Source: Acanthaster planci (Eukaryota > Echinodermata > Asteroidea > Valvatida > Acanthasteridae). From it: DNA of 15,192 nt. The DNA lies in assembly GCF_001949145.1 (NCBI RefSeq), contig NW_019091696.1:180050-195241 (forward strand), written 5' to 3'. The first letter of the stretch is position 1, and every line of letters starts with the position of its first letter. Below are positions 1 through 8,799 of this stretch, one piece after another. The translations under genes and the position numbers were made by a program. The notes under the pieces are model-generated. The model was given only the letters and a program-made list of their open reading frames with translations, did not search any database and was not told where the DNA came from.

Positions 1-3000
1 GATTTTGTCTGCTACAGTTCTGGCAGATTTGTCTTTGGTGGCATAGGCCTGCGCAAACCTCGTGAAGTTGTCGACGATCACCAGTATATACTCAAATCCG
101 CCCTTACTCCTTTCCAAATGGACAAAGTCAATGGAAATGACTTCGAATGGTGCGGTGGTCACAATTGTACCTAACGGCTCTCTGGTGTGCTGAGCAGGCT
201 TCCTGTCTTTGAGGCAGGGACAAACGTGCATGCAGTAATGTTCAATATCCCGCTGCATATGGGGCCAGTAAAAGCGGTCCCTGGCAAGATCAAGGACCCG
301 ACCTGCACCAAGATGTCCCATGTTATTATGGAGCTCCCTGTAGGCAACGGGTCTAAGTGCTTCAGGAAGGATTATCTGGGACCGTCCTGCCTTCTTCCTA
401 ACCAGAAGCCCATCTTCCAGGCTGAAATGTTCCCAGTCACGTAGTAGTGCAGGTACGTCGGGTGGGTCCCGTGCTGTGTCTTTCCGCGTAGGACGCTTTC
501 CGTGCTGGAGGTATCTGATTACCCTGGCGATCACGGGGTCATCATGCTGGGCAGTCTGGATGTCTTCTCTCTCCATGGTCTTCCCACTGGTAGAAGGGGT
601 GGGCAAGTCAGGACTCACATTGATGGCGGAGGCCCACGGGGCGTCACCTTGGATCTGGGCTTGAAGGGCATTCACGGTGGTACCAATCTCATCGCGGGAG
701 ACTTCAGCTGTGCATTCTTCCATGTAGCTGTCTATGTCTTGGGGCATTCGGGATAGGGTGTCTGCATCAGCGTTGCTCTTCCCTGGCCGATACTTGATAG
801 TGAAGTGGTAATCTGCAAGTTCAGCCACCCATCGGTGGCCAGTAGCATTCAGGCGTGCGGAAGAAAGGACGTATGTTAGGGGATTATTGTCCGTGTAGAC
901 AGTGAAGGGGGCTGAGTAATAAAGGTAATCCTGGAATTTCTCGGTGATAGCCCACTTAAGGGCCAGGAACTCCAACTTCCCAGAGTGGTAGTGGTAGTTC
1001 TTCTCCGCTGGGCTGAGTGTGCGAGACCCGTAGGATATCACACGCATCTTCCCTTGTAGCCGCTGATACAGCACTGCGCCAAGCCCTTCAGATGAGGCGT
1101 CTGTGTGGACGATGAATGGTTCATTGTAGTCTGGGAAAGCCATGATGGGAGGGGTAACTAGGCGGCCAAGGAGTCTCTCCAGCACCTGCTGATGACGGTT
1201 CGTCCAGTCAATCTTCTGTTTTGAGAGCTTCTGTACGGGCCTTACTTTGTGACTGGTTTTTGTCTTCGCACTTGGCTTTGGCTTCTGTGGTTCGGCACCT
1301 GGTTCCACCTTCAAGAGCTCGTAGAGAGGCTTTGCAATGCGGGAGAAGTCCTGGATATAACTGCGGTAGTATCCCAGTAGGCCTAGCAGTTTCCTCAAGT
1401 CACCCACGGTTTCGGGTTTCCTTTCACCAAGAGACTTCACTGCAGCTATATCTGAGGGGTCTGGCCTGTGACCATCAGCGGAGACCAGTCGGCCCAGATA
1501 ACGCACTTCACTCCGGAACAGTTCACACTTGTTCGGTCTTAACTTGACACCATGAGTCTGCATGCGTTGCAGTACCTTCTGCAGATGATCCAGATGATGT
1601 TCAAAATCGTCACTATAGACCAACACATCGTCCAGATACGTCATGGCAACCTCTCCGTTCAGACCCTCCAGGCAGTTCTCCATAAATCTTTGAAAGACAG
1701 CAGGTGCGTTGGTAAGACCAAAGGGAATTCTGACCCATTCGTAGAGTCCCCAAGGTGTGATGAAAGCAGTGAGGGGACGGCTTTCATCAGACATAAATCC
1801 CTGGTGGTAAGCCTTTCCTTGGTCAAGGGTGGAGAACCAACAATTACCACCAAGGCTGTCCAGCACGTCCTTGATCCTTGGAATGGGCTGACGGTCAGGA
1901 ATTGTTTTCCGATTCAATTCCCTGTAATCGACACAGAGTCGGAGGCTACCGTCCTTTTTCCGTACACAAACCACTGGTGAAGAGTACGGAGAGGTAGACT
2001 TGGCTATCCAATTACGGCTGATCAGGTCAGACAGATAGGTGCGTACTTCTTGGTACAATGGCCGTGGTAGTGACATGTAAGTCTTCCGAACTGGTGTGGT
2101 ATCACTTAGGTTGATCTTCATCTTCAGGTCAGGGGCACTGCCGAGATCGGTGTCATCTCTCGCAAAGGCGGCTGAGTTTTCCTGAAGGAGTTTCTCTGCT
2201 GCTGCTTTCTGGGATGGTGTTAAGTGACTCAGGTCAACTGGTGGTATCCATTTGTCGTTGCTGGATACACTTGAGACTGTTGCTCTCCCTCTAGCTGTGA
2301 TGTCATTGTCTTGGGGCACCGTCCAGTCTTTGAAGGTGGATGGCTCCACAGGGTAGACCGAATGGACCAACTGAATCTGGCCCAGCAGACTGCGACGTCT
2401 CAGAACGATGTCCCGGTTGGTGGTGTTCGTCACTCGAATAATGACGGGGCAACAAGTACCTGGGGTGAGGCTGACAACTGACTCTTCTACATGCAGTCCT
2501 TCAGGCCATTGCTGTTCAACGTCTGGTTCAAATAATCCCGTAATCTTGCAGTCAAGTGGTCCTGCACGGGTCCGACATCGTACTCCGATGCTGCTCTGTT
2601 GGGGTATTACGATGTCTTTTCGCCCGGACCTCACGCTGCATACTTCTTCTGGGTCATTTGCCTGGATGAGTTGAACTAACTGGTCAGCGCTCCTCTGCTG
2701 CAGGTTCTTCATTGCTCCACCAAGGATACGGCTGGCATCGTTACCAGAATGCTGCACAACCATTTCGATCACGTTGTAACCTATGATGGGTTGTTGTAGC
2801 TGGTTCTTGGTGACTAGTGCGGGGAAAGTTATGGGGGGTGACTCCTGTGGGGCTTTCATCTTCAGCTCAATTTCTATCCATCCTTCAAACGGGATCGGGG
2901 TACCATTAGCAGCTCGAAGGTCAAGGTTACTCTCATGTTCGAGAAGTTCGGAAAGCGGGCGGATAGGTGTACTGGACAGGTTGTCTTGAAGCCAATCAGT

Positions 3001-3231
3001 ACTGATCAGTGAAACTTGGGCTCCAGTATCCCATAATACCGTGGCTGGTGAGTCGTTCAGAATACAATCAACAGTACATCTGGGGCCAACAAGGTTGGTA
3101 ACTTTCCGGTGATGTCTTGGGGTTGCATGGCAGATGAAAGTCCCGTTTTTATGGTTGTGATGTGGGGGAATTGGTTGGGACGCTGCTGCTGGCTTGGTTA
3201 CACCCTGTCCCTCGGGGGCAACCCATCCTCG
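1..3231 (-). CDS. pol: Pol polyprotein (PR-RT-RNaseH-IN), C-terminus outside window
   Basis: The frame is open from 3309 to position 1 without a stop. I start it at 3231, the first codon after the proposed -1 slip. Protease: DTG at 3030-3022 in [12 protein letters not shown], and PIIGYN at 2790-2773. Reverse transcriptase: first catalytic Asp at 1824-1822 in [12 protein letters not shown], then [12 protein letters not shown] around 1725-1690, then YLDD at 1638-1627. RNase H: Asp 1101-1099 (HTDASSEG), Glu 972-970 (KLEFLALKW) and Asp 891-889 (YTDNNPL), with DADTLSR near 768-748. Integrase zinc domain: His 330-328 and 315-313 in an HX4H pair, then cysteines at 234-232, 222-220 and 216-214. The integrase core begins with SIDFV (Asp at 129-127). 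The second catalytic Asp and the Glu fall beyond the edge. A K/P-rich linker of roughly 30 residues separates RT from RNase H (about 1310-1205). Pol would copy genomic RNA to DNA and integrate it. Expression probably depends on frameshifting from gag. Confidence 0.95.
3173..3223 (-). promoter_or_regulatory. Candidate frameshift-stimulating RNA structure
   Basis: Downstream of the slippery site, GGTT (3223-3220) can pair with AACC (3176-3173), and nested inside it GGGAC (3211-3207) can pair with GTCCC (3181-3177). The spacer from the heptamer to the first stem base is 7 nt, within the usual range for -1 sites. The outer stem has only 4 bp and there is an 8-nt bulge, so the structure is modest. 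The G- and C-runs allow competing folds, including pseudoknots. I found it by eye, without an energy calculation. Confidence 0.3.
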
Positions 3232-4490
3232 TTTCCCTGGCGACGGTTGGCATTCCCTTGACGACAGCCACGGGCAAAGTGATTCGATGAACCACACTTG
3301 AAGCAGTGATCACACGATGGGCCCGTGCCATCCTCCTGGCACTTTCTGCAACCACGGCTGGTGGATGGTCGGAGTGTTGGGGCTTGTCGCGATGGTTGCC
3401 TGGCGGGGGTCTTCTGGAGGCAGTCAGTCAGCGCAGCCACTTGGGTCTTCAGGGCGGCAAGCTCAGCCATATCGGCTTGCAGCTGAGCAATTTGAGTGCT
3501 CAGCAGTCCGGGCTTTGGCTGGGGTTTTGGATCTGGGGGGCTGTGTTGTACCTCACTGACCGCCACCGGCCGTATGGGGTGAAGTTTCTTGCGACGCTCC
3601 GCCTCCAGACTGGAACAGACATTCAGCTTTTCGAACAGCATCTCGTCAGTCAACTCAGGGTTGTCCAGGTGTGGCCGTATTTCCGCCTTGATACTGTCAC
3701 TCCTCAGGCCCGTCAACACGGTGTGTCTGAACATGTTCTGTACCAGGGTCTGGTCGTAGTACAGCCCTGACTCTGCCTCCTGGCTAGCAAAGACGACTTT
3801 TTGCCTGAGGTCAAGTGCCTTCAAGAGGAATGCCTGCGGCGATTCCTTCGGATCCTGGGCAAGCTGAGAGAGCTGTTTGTACAAGTCAGTGGCATCCTTC
3901 TCCTGATAGTGACATCTAAGGATGCGACGGAGGCTCGGCAATGTGATCTGTCTCCGTCCTTCCAGGTAGCTCCGGAGTGCCGATCCTGGGACAATGGCAC
4001 GGATGACACCCTGAACAATGTCGTTGTCCCGGTAGCCTTTTTCCCGTGCAGCCTCGATCTGATGGGCCAGGCTCGTGAACGTCAGCCTGTCCCGCTGGCC
4101 TGGCTCTCCAATCTGGCCGGAAATTTTAAATTCCCGGCGGATTACGCTGAGGACCTCTGGTGGTAGGCTGGCCTTCTGGGGTTCGGCAGGGGAAGCGGTA
4201 ACTGGAGCTGGTTCCGACTCCTGGGGTGTTTCAGAAGAATCTGGGTTTGTGGAGGGGGCTGGGATGGCTACCTTGTCGGGGGTGATCTCTGGACCAATCA
4301 ATCCATCAATGAAACCATTCAAGTCCTGGAGTAGCGCCAACCCTCCATCTTCACTGTCTTGAACGGCATCACTGTTCAGGTGATTCATGACTTTCCGGAC
4401 CAGTCTCTGATGACCGTCGGCTCTCTCAGCTGCATCGCCTGAATCCACCTCCAAATGCTCGCATATTTGGAGCAACTGTGGGATGGNCAA
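3198..4490 (-). CDS. gag: Gag polyprotein of the Ty3/Gypsy element
   Basis: This is the structural protein that would assemble the cytoplasmic virus-like particle and bind element RNA. About 430 residues are readable. Residues around 130-310 look like a capsid region, including [18 protein letters not shown] and a stretch resembling the major homology region ([15 protein letters not shown]). Residues around 330-365 are rich in L, A and Q with heptad spacing, suggesting a coiled coil. The tail has cysteines at about 381, 384, 393, 396 and 399, His404 and Cys409. The last part, [14 protein letters not shown], is a canonical CX2CX4HX4C zinc knuckle, and the upstream CX2CX8C pair shares the cluster. 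The first readable codon at 4490 is TTG and an in-frame TAG lies at 4505-4503, so this start is poor. An ATG at 4497-4495 is in another frame and would be joined to gag if the ambiguous base at 4487 were not real. That is the likelier start. Stop is TAA at 3200-3198. gag overlaps the open pol frame. Confidence 0.93.
   Translation of the reverse strand: MXIPQLLQICEHLEVDSGDAAERADGHQRLVRKVMNHLNSDAVQDSEDGGLALLQDLNGFIDGLIGPEITPDKVAIPAPSTNPDSSETPQESEPAPVTASPAEPQKASLPPEVLSVIRREFKISGQIGEPGQRDRLTFTSLAHQIEAAREKGYRDNDIVQGVIRAIVPGSALRSYLEGRRQITLPSLRRILRCHYQEKDATDLYKQLSQLAQDPKESPQAFLLKALDLRQKVVFASQEAESGLYYDQTLVQNMFRHTVLTGLRSDSIKAEIRPHLDNPELTDEMLFEKLNVCSSLEAERRKKLHPIRPVAVSEVQHSPPDPKPQPKPGLLSTQIAQLQADMAELAALKTQVAALTDCLQKTPARQPSRQAPTLRPSTSRGCRKCQEDGTGPSCDHCFKCGSSNHFARGCRQGNANRRQGNEDGLPPRDRV
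3231..3237 (-). promoter_or_regulatory. Candidate -1 ribosomal frameshift slippery site G_GGA_AAC
   Basis: On the minus strand the heptamer GGGAAAC fits X_XXY_YYZ and is in register with gag: its first G ends a CAG codon, followed by GGA and AAC. It lies 30 nt upstream of the gag stop, inside the gag-pol overlap (3309-3198). A one-base backward slip enters the pol frame at CGA (3231-3229), and that frame runs without a stop into the protease DTG. The same heptamer is a known gag-pro shift site in some retroviruses. The match in sequence, register and direction is direct; its use is inferred. Confidence 0.75.
4487..4487. other. Ambiguous base (N) at the gag start
   Basis: A single N lies within the first codons of gag. 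It coincides with a frame problem: the only nearby ATG (4497-4495, minus strand) is out of frame with gag if N counts as a base and in frame if it does not. It may be a one-base placeholder for an assembly gap or a spurious insertion, so sequence on its two sides may not be truly adjacent. Confidence 0.9.
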
Positions 4491-4544
4491 TTTCCATGAC
4501 CTCTACATATGCACAGGATAAACTACAGCTCATGTAAGCCATGG

Positions 4545-4571
4545 ACATGTATTAAACAGTTTAATACATGT
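4545..4571. repeat. Perfect 13-bp inverted repeat with 1-nt centre
   Basis: The arm ACATGTATTAAAC (4545-4557) is followed by one A and then its exact reverse complement (4559-4571). It lies about 48 bp upstream of the putative gag ATG, in the leader or LTR region. With a one-base centre it would form a cruciform or intermolecular duplex more readily than an ordinary hairpin. Its function is unknown. Confidence 0.85.
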
Positions 4572-4837
4572 ACTCAAAGTGAGTTTATTCATGTACAAAC
4601 CAATTTGGGCACCGACAACTAACTTACTCCCACTGTAATCAATTGGAGAAAAACACACACATCAATAATGGAGTCTAGTGGTATTACTAGTAGCCAAATT
4701 TATAGCTGTCGATGATACAACAGTCAAGTGCCCTATTCCAAACTTAATGATGTGTCCATATCCAATACATCAATGACTGCAACATATGAAACAGTATCAT
4801 TTGACTGACGTGTAGTTCAAATGACTTAATTTTCTTC

Positions 4838-4855
4838 TACATGTACATGTACATG
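4838..4855. repeat. (TACATG)3 microsatellite
   Basis: Three perfect copies of the hexamer TACATG, followed by a partial copy. The TACATG/CATGTA unit is scattered at more than twenty places through the AT-rich part of the window but is nearly absent from the retrotransposon. Confidence 0.85.
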
Positions 4856-5330
4856 TGAACGCACGATAGTTTTTCATTGGATACACTTTCATGTTGGAGA
4901 CCTTAAGTGATAAAAGCATTTACAGTTAATACATTGTATGTAGGCCCTAGTGTCTTTTGAATATAATACACTGCATTAAAACAAGAATAAACATGTTGCT
5001 TAATTTTGTACAGTTGGCATAACATAGTACATGTATGCATGAGTGCGAAAACAATACCTGCACATGTATGTAACAGAAAAATTGTTTCCGAGTGGATAAT
5101 GGGTTTGAATGGACATGTACCGTACCATTACATGTACATAATGTTCACCAAATCCAACAAAAGCTACATGCAGGTGGTTTATTTGGACTTGCCAGGGGAT
5201 TTGAATACTTAATGAGCCCCATAGACCTGTGCACATTTTCAGTTTTATGATGTGTTAATCCCTGCTCTCCTTCCTGTTCTTTGTAGTTAATGCACTAGAA
5301 ATTTTGTTGTTTCTTATACATGTATGTATG

Positions 5331-5375
5331 TTTTCTACTTCTCTTGTTTTCCTACAGATTGAAGTCCGAGTGTAA
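5331..5375 (+). other. Weak candidate 3' splice site with short terminal exon
   Basis: A pyrimidine-rich run (5331-5353) ends in CCTACAG at 5351-5357, a good match to a 3' splice acceptor. After the AG, one frame reads five codons, IEVRV, to a TAA at 5373-5375. An AATAAA lies at 5505-5510. This could be the last exon of a plus-strand gene whose other exons are not visible. No upstream exon was found, and all three signals are common by chance in AT-rich DNA. Confidence 0.15.
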
Positions 5376-5385
5376 ACTCATAAGG

Positions 5386-5565
5386 TCCATTTTTATGCAC
5401 TGTGTTGGGTTTTGGTTTTGAGTCTTTTAAAGTCTTAGTCTTTGGGTGGTTTTTAGTCCTTGAGTCCTTTTTGTTTTTTTTCATTTTTCCTGTACTTTTT
5501 CATTAATAAATTATTTTTTTGGGTCCCTTTTTTTGAAGTCAAATATTGGTGTCTGAGTCCTTATT
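5386..5565 (+). repeat. T-rich low-complexity block with recurrent AGTC(C/T)TT
   Basis: The plus strand is dominated by T with some G. The short motif AGTCYTT or close variants recurs (near 5420, 5430, 5436, 5453, 5461 and 5553), separated by T-runs, giving a degenerate minisatellite-like texture. No coding potential is seen. Confidence 0.6.
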
Positions 5566-6016
5566 AATTCAGTTTCCTGCGACTTTTCCTTCAAAGATCC
5601 TTGGTTTAGTTAGAGTTTTTGTTGTTTTGCTAATTCCTCATAGTGTGTCATTTTTCCCTGTTACACCTACACTAAAATGGCACAAACTTGACACTACAAC
5701 ATCACTACAAGTGGCTAAAGGGGTGGTGGGAAATAATTATTCCACCTGATACACATGCCCCACAGAGCTAAGATCAAACAGAAATTAGTTGTGCACGCTC
5801 AATCTCCACATCCTGTGACCGAATGCAGTATGTGAGTTCCCAACAAAGGACCATCTTTGTTTATGCCACTCACAACAGATATACCAGAAAGAAATTGTAC
5901 CAGGAACAGGTCTCAAGGCAGAAAACACACACAAATTATTTTTGTATTTTTGGAAAGAGACTCCATATGCGGTGACCCTGTACCCTTTGAGACTGATGGT
6001 CTAAACAATTATAAAT
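5566..6016. other. Non-coding sequence, nothing recognised
   Basis: Sequence of mixed composition without a convincing open frame, RNA gene or repeat structure that I can see. The open frame at 5546-5749 is short, has no recognisable motif and begins in the T-rich block. Confidence 0.5.
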
Positions 6017-6083
6017 CTGAGTAAACATCTTGGCATTTTCCCTCCTACAACTGAGTAAACATCTTGGTATTTTCCCTCCTAAA
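6017..6083. repeat. 34-bp tandem duplication, two copies
   Basis: CTGAGTAAACATCTTGG begins a block at 6017 that is repeated at 6051, a period of 34 bp. The first 30 bases of the copies differ at one position (C versus T), so the duplication is fairly recent. It lies in non-coding DNA. Confidence 0.9.
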
Positions 6084-6429
6084 TTGAATTTTTCTGGACA
6101 ATGCATTCTTTCTGATGGCTGTAGGGAATAATATAGCGTCTATGTCTGTTTCCTTTTTTTATCACAATGAAATGGTCACAAAGAAAAATATACTTTTGAC
6201 AGTTATTTACATGATCCCAAACAGAAGTTAGATTTTTTTTGCTGATATACATGTATGTCTGTCACCATTGGATTCTGCGCTTGGCCTTTAAAAATTATCC
6301 TAAACAGCAAACACCTGTTTATGAAATGGCCACTTTTTACACACTAGTGGACCCAATATTAATTGGGCCAAATGTGAACACTTGGGCCACTCCCATTCAG
6401 GTTCTTCACATACAGCTCCCAATATATAG
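6084..6429. other. Non-coding sequence, nothing recognised
   Basis: AT-rich sequence with T-runs near 6150 and 6232 and another CATGTATG motif near 6249. The only sizeable open frame (6239-6448) carries no recognisable motif and runs into the C-rich array, so I treat it as chance. Confidence 0.5.
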
Positions 6430-6497
6430 TGGACATTCATGTTTGTGATGTCCGCATACACTGCTCCCCTCCCTCCATACAGGGTTCATCATGAACA

Positions 6498-6511
6498 GCG
6501 CCCTCTAGTGT
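6498..6511 (-). promoter_or_regulatory. CTCF-like motif, copy 1
   Basis: The reverse complement, ACACTAGAGGGCGC, matches 13 of 14 positions of the CTCF core consensus CCASYAGRKGGCRC. CTCF is an 11-zinc-finger architectural protein found across Bilateria. The match is by eye; binding is not shown. Confidence 0.45.
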
Positions 6512-6844
6512 GACGTCTATGCGCAGTTCCCCCTTACCTGGTATATGAGCCCTCATATATAGCACCCTCATGCAACACGTACACTTCATCGATATCATGT
6601 CTCCCTTCCCTACAAGAAAGGCACTCAACCCCCCTTTGAGAAAAGCGCCCCCTATAGTGTATGTGTATCACTCGATCCCTCCCCCACGGCTGCATAATCA
6701 CCACCCACCACACACACTTCGCCATTTACAGCACATGCCTTCTAGTTGAATTTAATGTCCAGCCCCATCAGCCCCCCCCCGTCGCATTGGTCCAATTATA
6801 ATCCCACCCCACCCATGGTCCTGAAATCAATAGCCATTGCTTTA

Positions 6845-6858
6845 GCGCCCTCTTGTGG
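6845..6858 (-). promoter_or_regulatory. CTCF-like motif, copy 2
   Basis: The reverse complement, CCACAAGAGGGCGC, also matches 13 of 14 positions of CCASYAGRKGGCRC, missing one pyrimidine. It has the same orientation as the copy at 6498-6511. A weaker relative at 6905-6918 matches 11 of 14. Confidence 0.45.
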
Positions 6859-7084
6859 AATGTGATGTCCAGCCCTATACCTCTATCTCTGGTTTGTAGT
6901 CATCATGCCCTCTTGTGCAATGTATAATAGAGCGTCCCCCCCACCCAGAGGGAATTACATAACTACTCCTTCCCTTTTATTTGGGTTCATTATGTACAGT
7001 GCTCTGATGCAATGTATGTCCTCCCCTTCCTTATATAGGCGCATTCCCCTCCCCTCTCCCCCCCCCACACACCTGCACATTCAA

Positions 7085-8737
7085 CTACTCAATTATGATC
7101 TGCTTTAATTTTCAGTATTACAGAAGTAATAGTACTTTCACCCATGCACCAGTGGTAGTTGATCATGGTTGTCCAAGAAAAAAGATTAAAACATGCGTTA
7201 GTCTACTAAAAACTCATGCACCTAATGTAGCTCAATATGATGCCATGACATCACTGATCATGTAAATGTTTTTGAATTTGAAAAGTGTCCAAGGTATACA
7301 GTAAAGAAACACAGGCGAAAAATGATGAGCTGTTTCCAACAATAAGAGTTCCAACGTGGCAAAATTAAATAAAAAAGGCAAGGACAAACATTTCTTTAGG
7401 GGCTTTTTCAGTGTAAAACTGTAATCTAAACTTTATACACAGTAAAAGCATTTGTTAAAAAATGCTTGAAAACATCTTTGTCTGAAAGTAATTGCAATAT
7501 ATTTAAAAAGTTGAATACTTCAAAACATGACTTTAAAACAGAAAGATATTCAGAATTGCACTGTAATAAAAAATCAGTTAAGAATTCTAAAACTGCATAA
7601 CTTGAAAAATTGATGTACACTTGTCATATACCTATGCTGAAATTCAAGGTAAAGAAAGTGTCGACAGCTCCGCTTGAGTAGTTAACTGAGAAAATTGTAA
7701 AAAAAAACCTGTTTGCGGTAGCTCAGTAAATTCTAGCACATTAAATTAAATTACAGAAGAATGCCACCTCCATGACACATGTAATTCATTTATAAGTGGC
7801 CAGTGTTAAAATGAACTTTGAAAGGAACGAAACATGCTTTACCTTGAAATTATGTTCTGTGCATATAACCCTGCAAAAACATTCTGTGCTTAATTAAATC
7901 AAAAAAGCAACTTAATCAATGTCAAAAAAAGTTTTTAATGCAACCCTAAAAAGTCGGAATCAAACACTGGAATTTACACGTAGAGTACATGTAGCTCTTT
8001 GGATTTCTCATGCTTTGATTGGTTGTTAGTGTCAAAAACTCTTTTTGTACCACCAAGTTCATTTTCTGGTCTCAACATTTTTGGTGAGTCACAAAAAAAA
8101 AACTGATTTCGTGCAACTGATAGTTTATCATTCCAATTACTGGGCTCGCTGAAAATGCAACAATAAGCCAACTTGATGTCTGCACGTCAGGATAAAAATG
8201 TAGACTTACAACATTTTTGTGTAAACATGACCACAGCAATTTGCAGTCAGCACGCTGGGCAGGTTGATATTCCTTGTGGCACGTAAGTGTAGACAATTCA
8301 GAGCAGATGACAATTTGATTCTTGCCCAGTTTATGAAATTTTTTCAACTCAGATGAGGCCACAATTAACGGGTGATCCAGCACTGATAACAATTACTTCT
8401 TTGTTTAACAGTGCCATGAACATTGGCAATTTTCATCCCTAAATATGGTACAACTGCTACCCGAACTTAAGGTTGAGTCCTAAATAATATACATGTACAC
8501 AGTGGCAGTGACCCATAGACATCTGTCCATGCCATGGTACTTTTTAGTTTATTAATGATATTATTGGTTTATTAAGAAATTAACATTTGCAGCCATAAAA
8601 TATGGCACTGAATTATTGCTAATTTACAATTCAGGCAAATAGTGCAATATAGTATATCAAACAAGCTAAAGCTTGAAGGAACACTGCTCAGGAGGTAGAT
8701 TAATGAGAGAATATGATTAAAGAACAATTAAATCATA
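7085..8737. other. AT-rich non-coding sequence, nothing recognised
   Basis: Stop codons are dense in all frames and A/T runs are common. The open frames here, including 8072-8392 on the minus strand, are short, lack motifs and have no supporting splice signals that I can assemble. No RNA gene was recognised. Confidence 0.55.
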
Positions 8738-8787
8738 CGTGGGAAGTCAAACCCGACACCTTCCGCGCTATCAGAGGACCACACCAG
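8738..8787 (-). mobile_element. Possible tRNA-derived SINE remnant
   Basis: Read on the minus strand, this segment contains GCGCGGAAGGTGTCGGG followed by GGTTTGACTTCC (8753-8742) and CCACGT. GGTTTGACTTCC resembles the RNA polymerase III B box GGTTCGANTCC with a C-to-T change and one extra T. The context resembles the T-arm end of tRNA-related SINEs. No good A box is seen, so it would be a 5'-truncated or decayed copy. It is too diverged and short to be a functional tRNA. Confidence 0.3.
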
Positions 8788-8799
8788 CACTAAACACTG

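Larger units (their letters stand above)
1..4497 (-). mobile_element. Ty3/Gypsy LTR retrotransposon, partial (gag and most of pol)
   Basis: The order read on the minus strand is Gag with zinc knuckle, aspartic protease, reverse transcriptase, RNase H, then integrase. RT before integrase is the Ty3/Gypsy arrangement rather than Ty1/Copia. The element is richer in GC than the DNA beyond 4500 and almost lacks the TACATG motif common there. Both reading frames are free of internal stops, which points to a young copy. The integrase C-terminus, the polypurine tract and the 3' LTR lie beyond position 1. A 5' LTR and primer-binding site should lie above 4500, but I cannot delimit them without the second LTR. 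The exact right boundary is therefore uncertain, and 4497 is only the putative gag ATG. An envelope gene cannot be excluded because the downstream side is missing. I do not assign a clade. Confidence 0.95.
4498..5330. other. AT-rich non-coding flank; would contain any 5' LTR
   Basis: No coding frame here is credible. Composition changes abruptly to AT-rich just past the gag start. If the element is complete, the 5' LTR and tRNA primer-binding site lie here, read on the minus strand. Several TGG triplets sit in plausible places (for example 4544-4542 and 4603-4601), but none is followed by a tRNA complement that I recognise. CATGTA/TACATG motifs recur (near 4566, 4838, 5030, 5061, 5116 and 5140). 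Confidence 0.5.
6430..7068. repeat. Degenerate C-rich minisatellite built on a GCGCCCTCT core
   Basis: About seven diverged units of roughly 60-95 bp share a layout: a core like GCGCCCTCTWGTG, then an AATGTATGTCC-like stretch, then a C-rich segment such as CCCCTCCC. Cores begin near 6498, 6562, 6645, 6734, 6845, 6905 and 6998. A GGGTTCATNATG-like stretch precedes the first and last cores. C-runs occur at 6771-6780, 6935-6943 and 7059-7067. Spacing varies and the units are strongly diverged, so this is an old array or several related insertions. The plus strand is so C-rich that open frames here (for example 6905-7108) are not credible genes. Confidence 0.6.

Noticed and set aside
187-3770. 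Many plus-strand open frames opposite gag and pol, up to about 154 codons
   Set aside because: They lie antisense to the Gag and Pol coding sequences, have no recognisable motifs, and are explained by the GC-rich, stop-poor coding strand opposite them.
4542-4620. Possible primer-binding site and LTR end (TGG triplets after CA on the minus strand)
   Set aside because: No convincing complement to a tRNA 3' end, and no second LTR in the window to confirm a boundary.
5505-5510. AATAAA as a genuine polyadenylation signal
   Set aside because: The hexamer is expected by chance in AT-rich DNA and there is no supported gene upstream; I mention it only with the weak splice-site candidate.
6430-7068. 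CRISPR array
   Set aside because: The repeats are degenerate with variable spacing and C-rich low-complexity segments, in a eukaryotic context with no cas genes.
8738-8787. Functional tRNA gene
   Set aside because: The B box is altered, no A box, acceptor stem or anticodon arm can be drawn, and the segment is too short.
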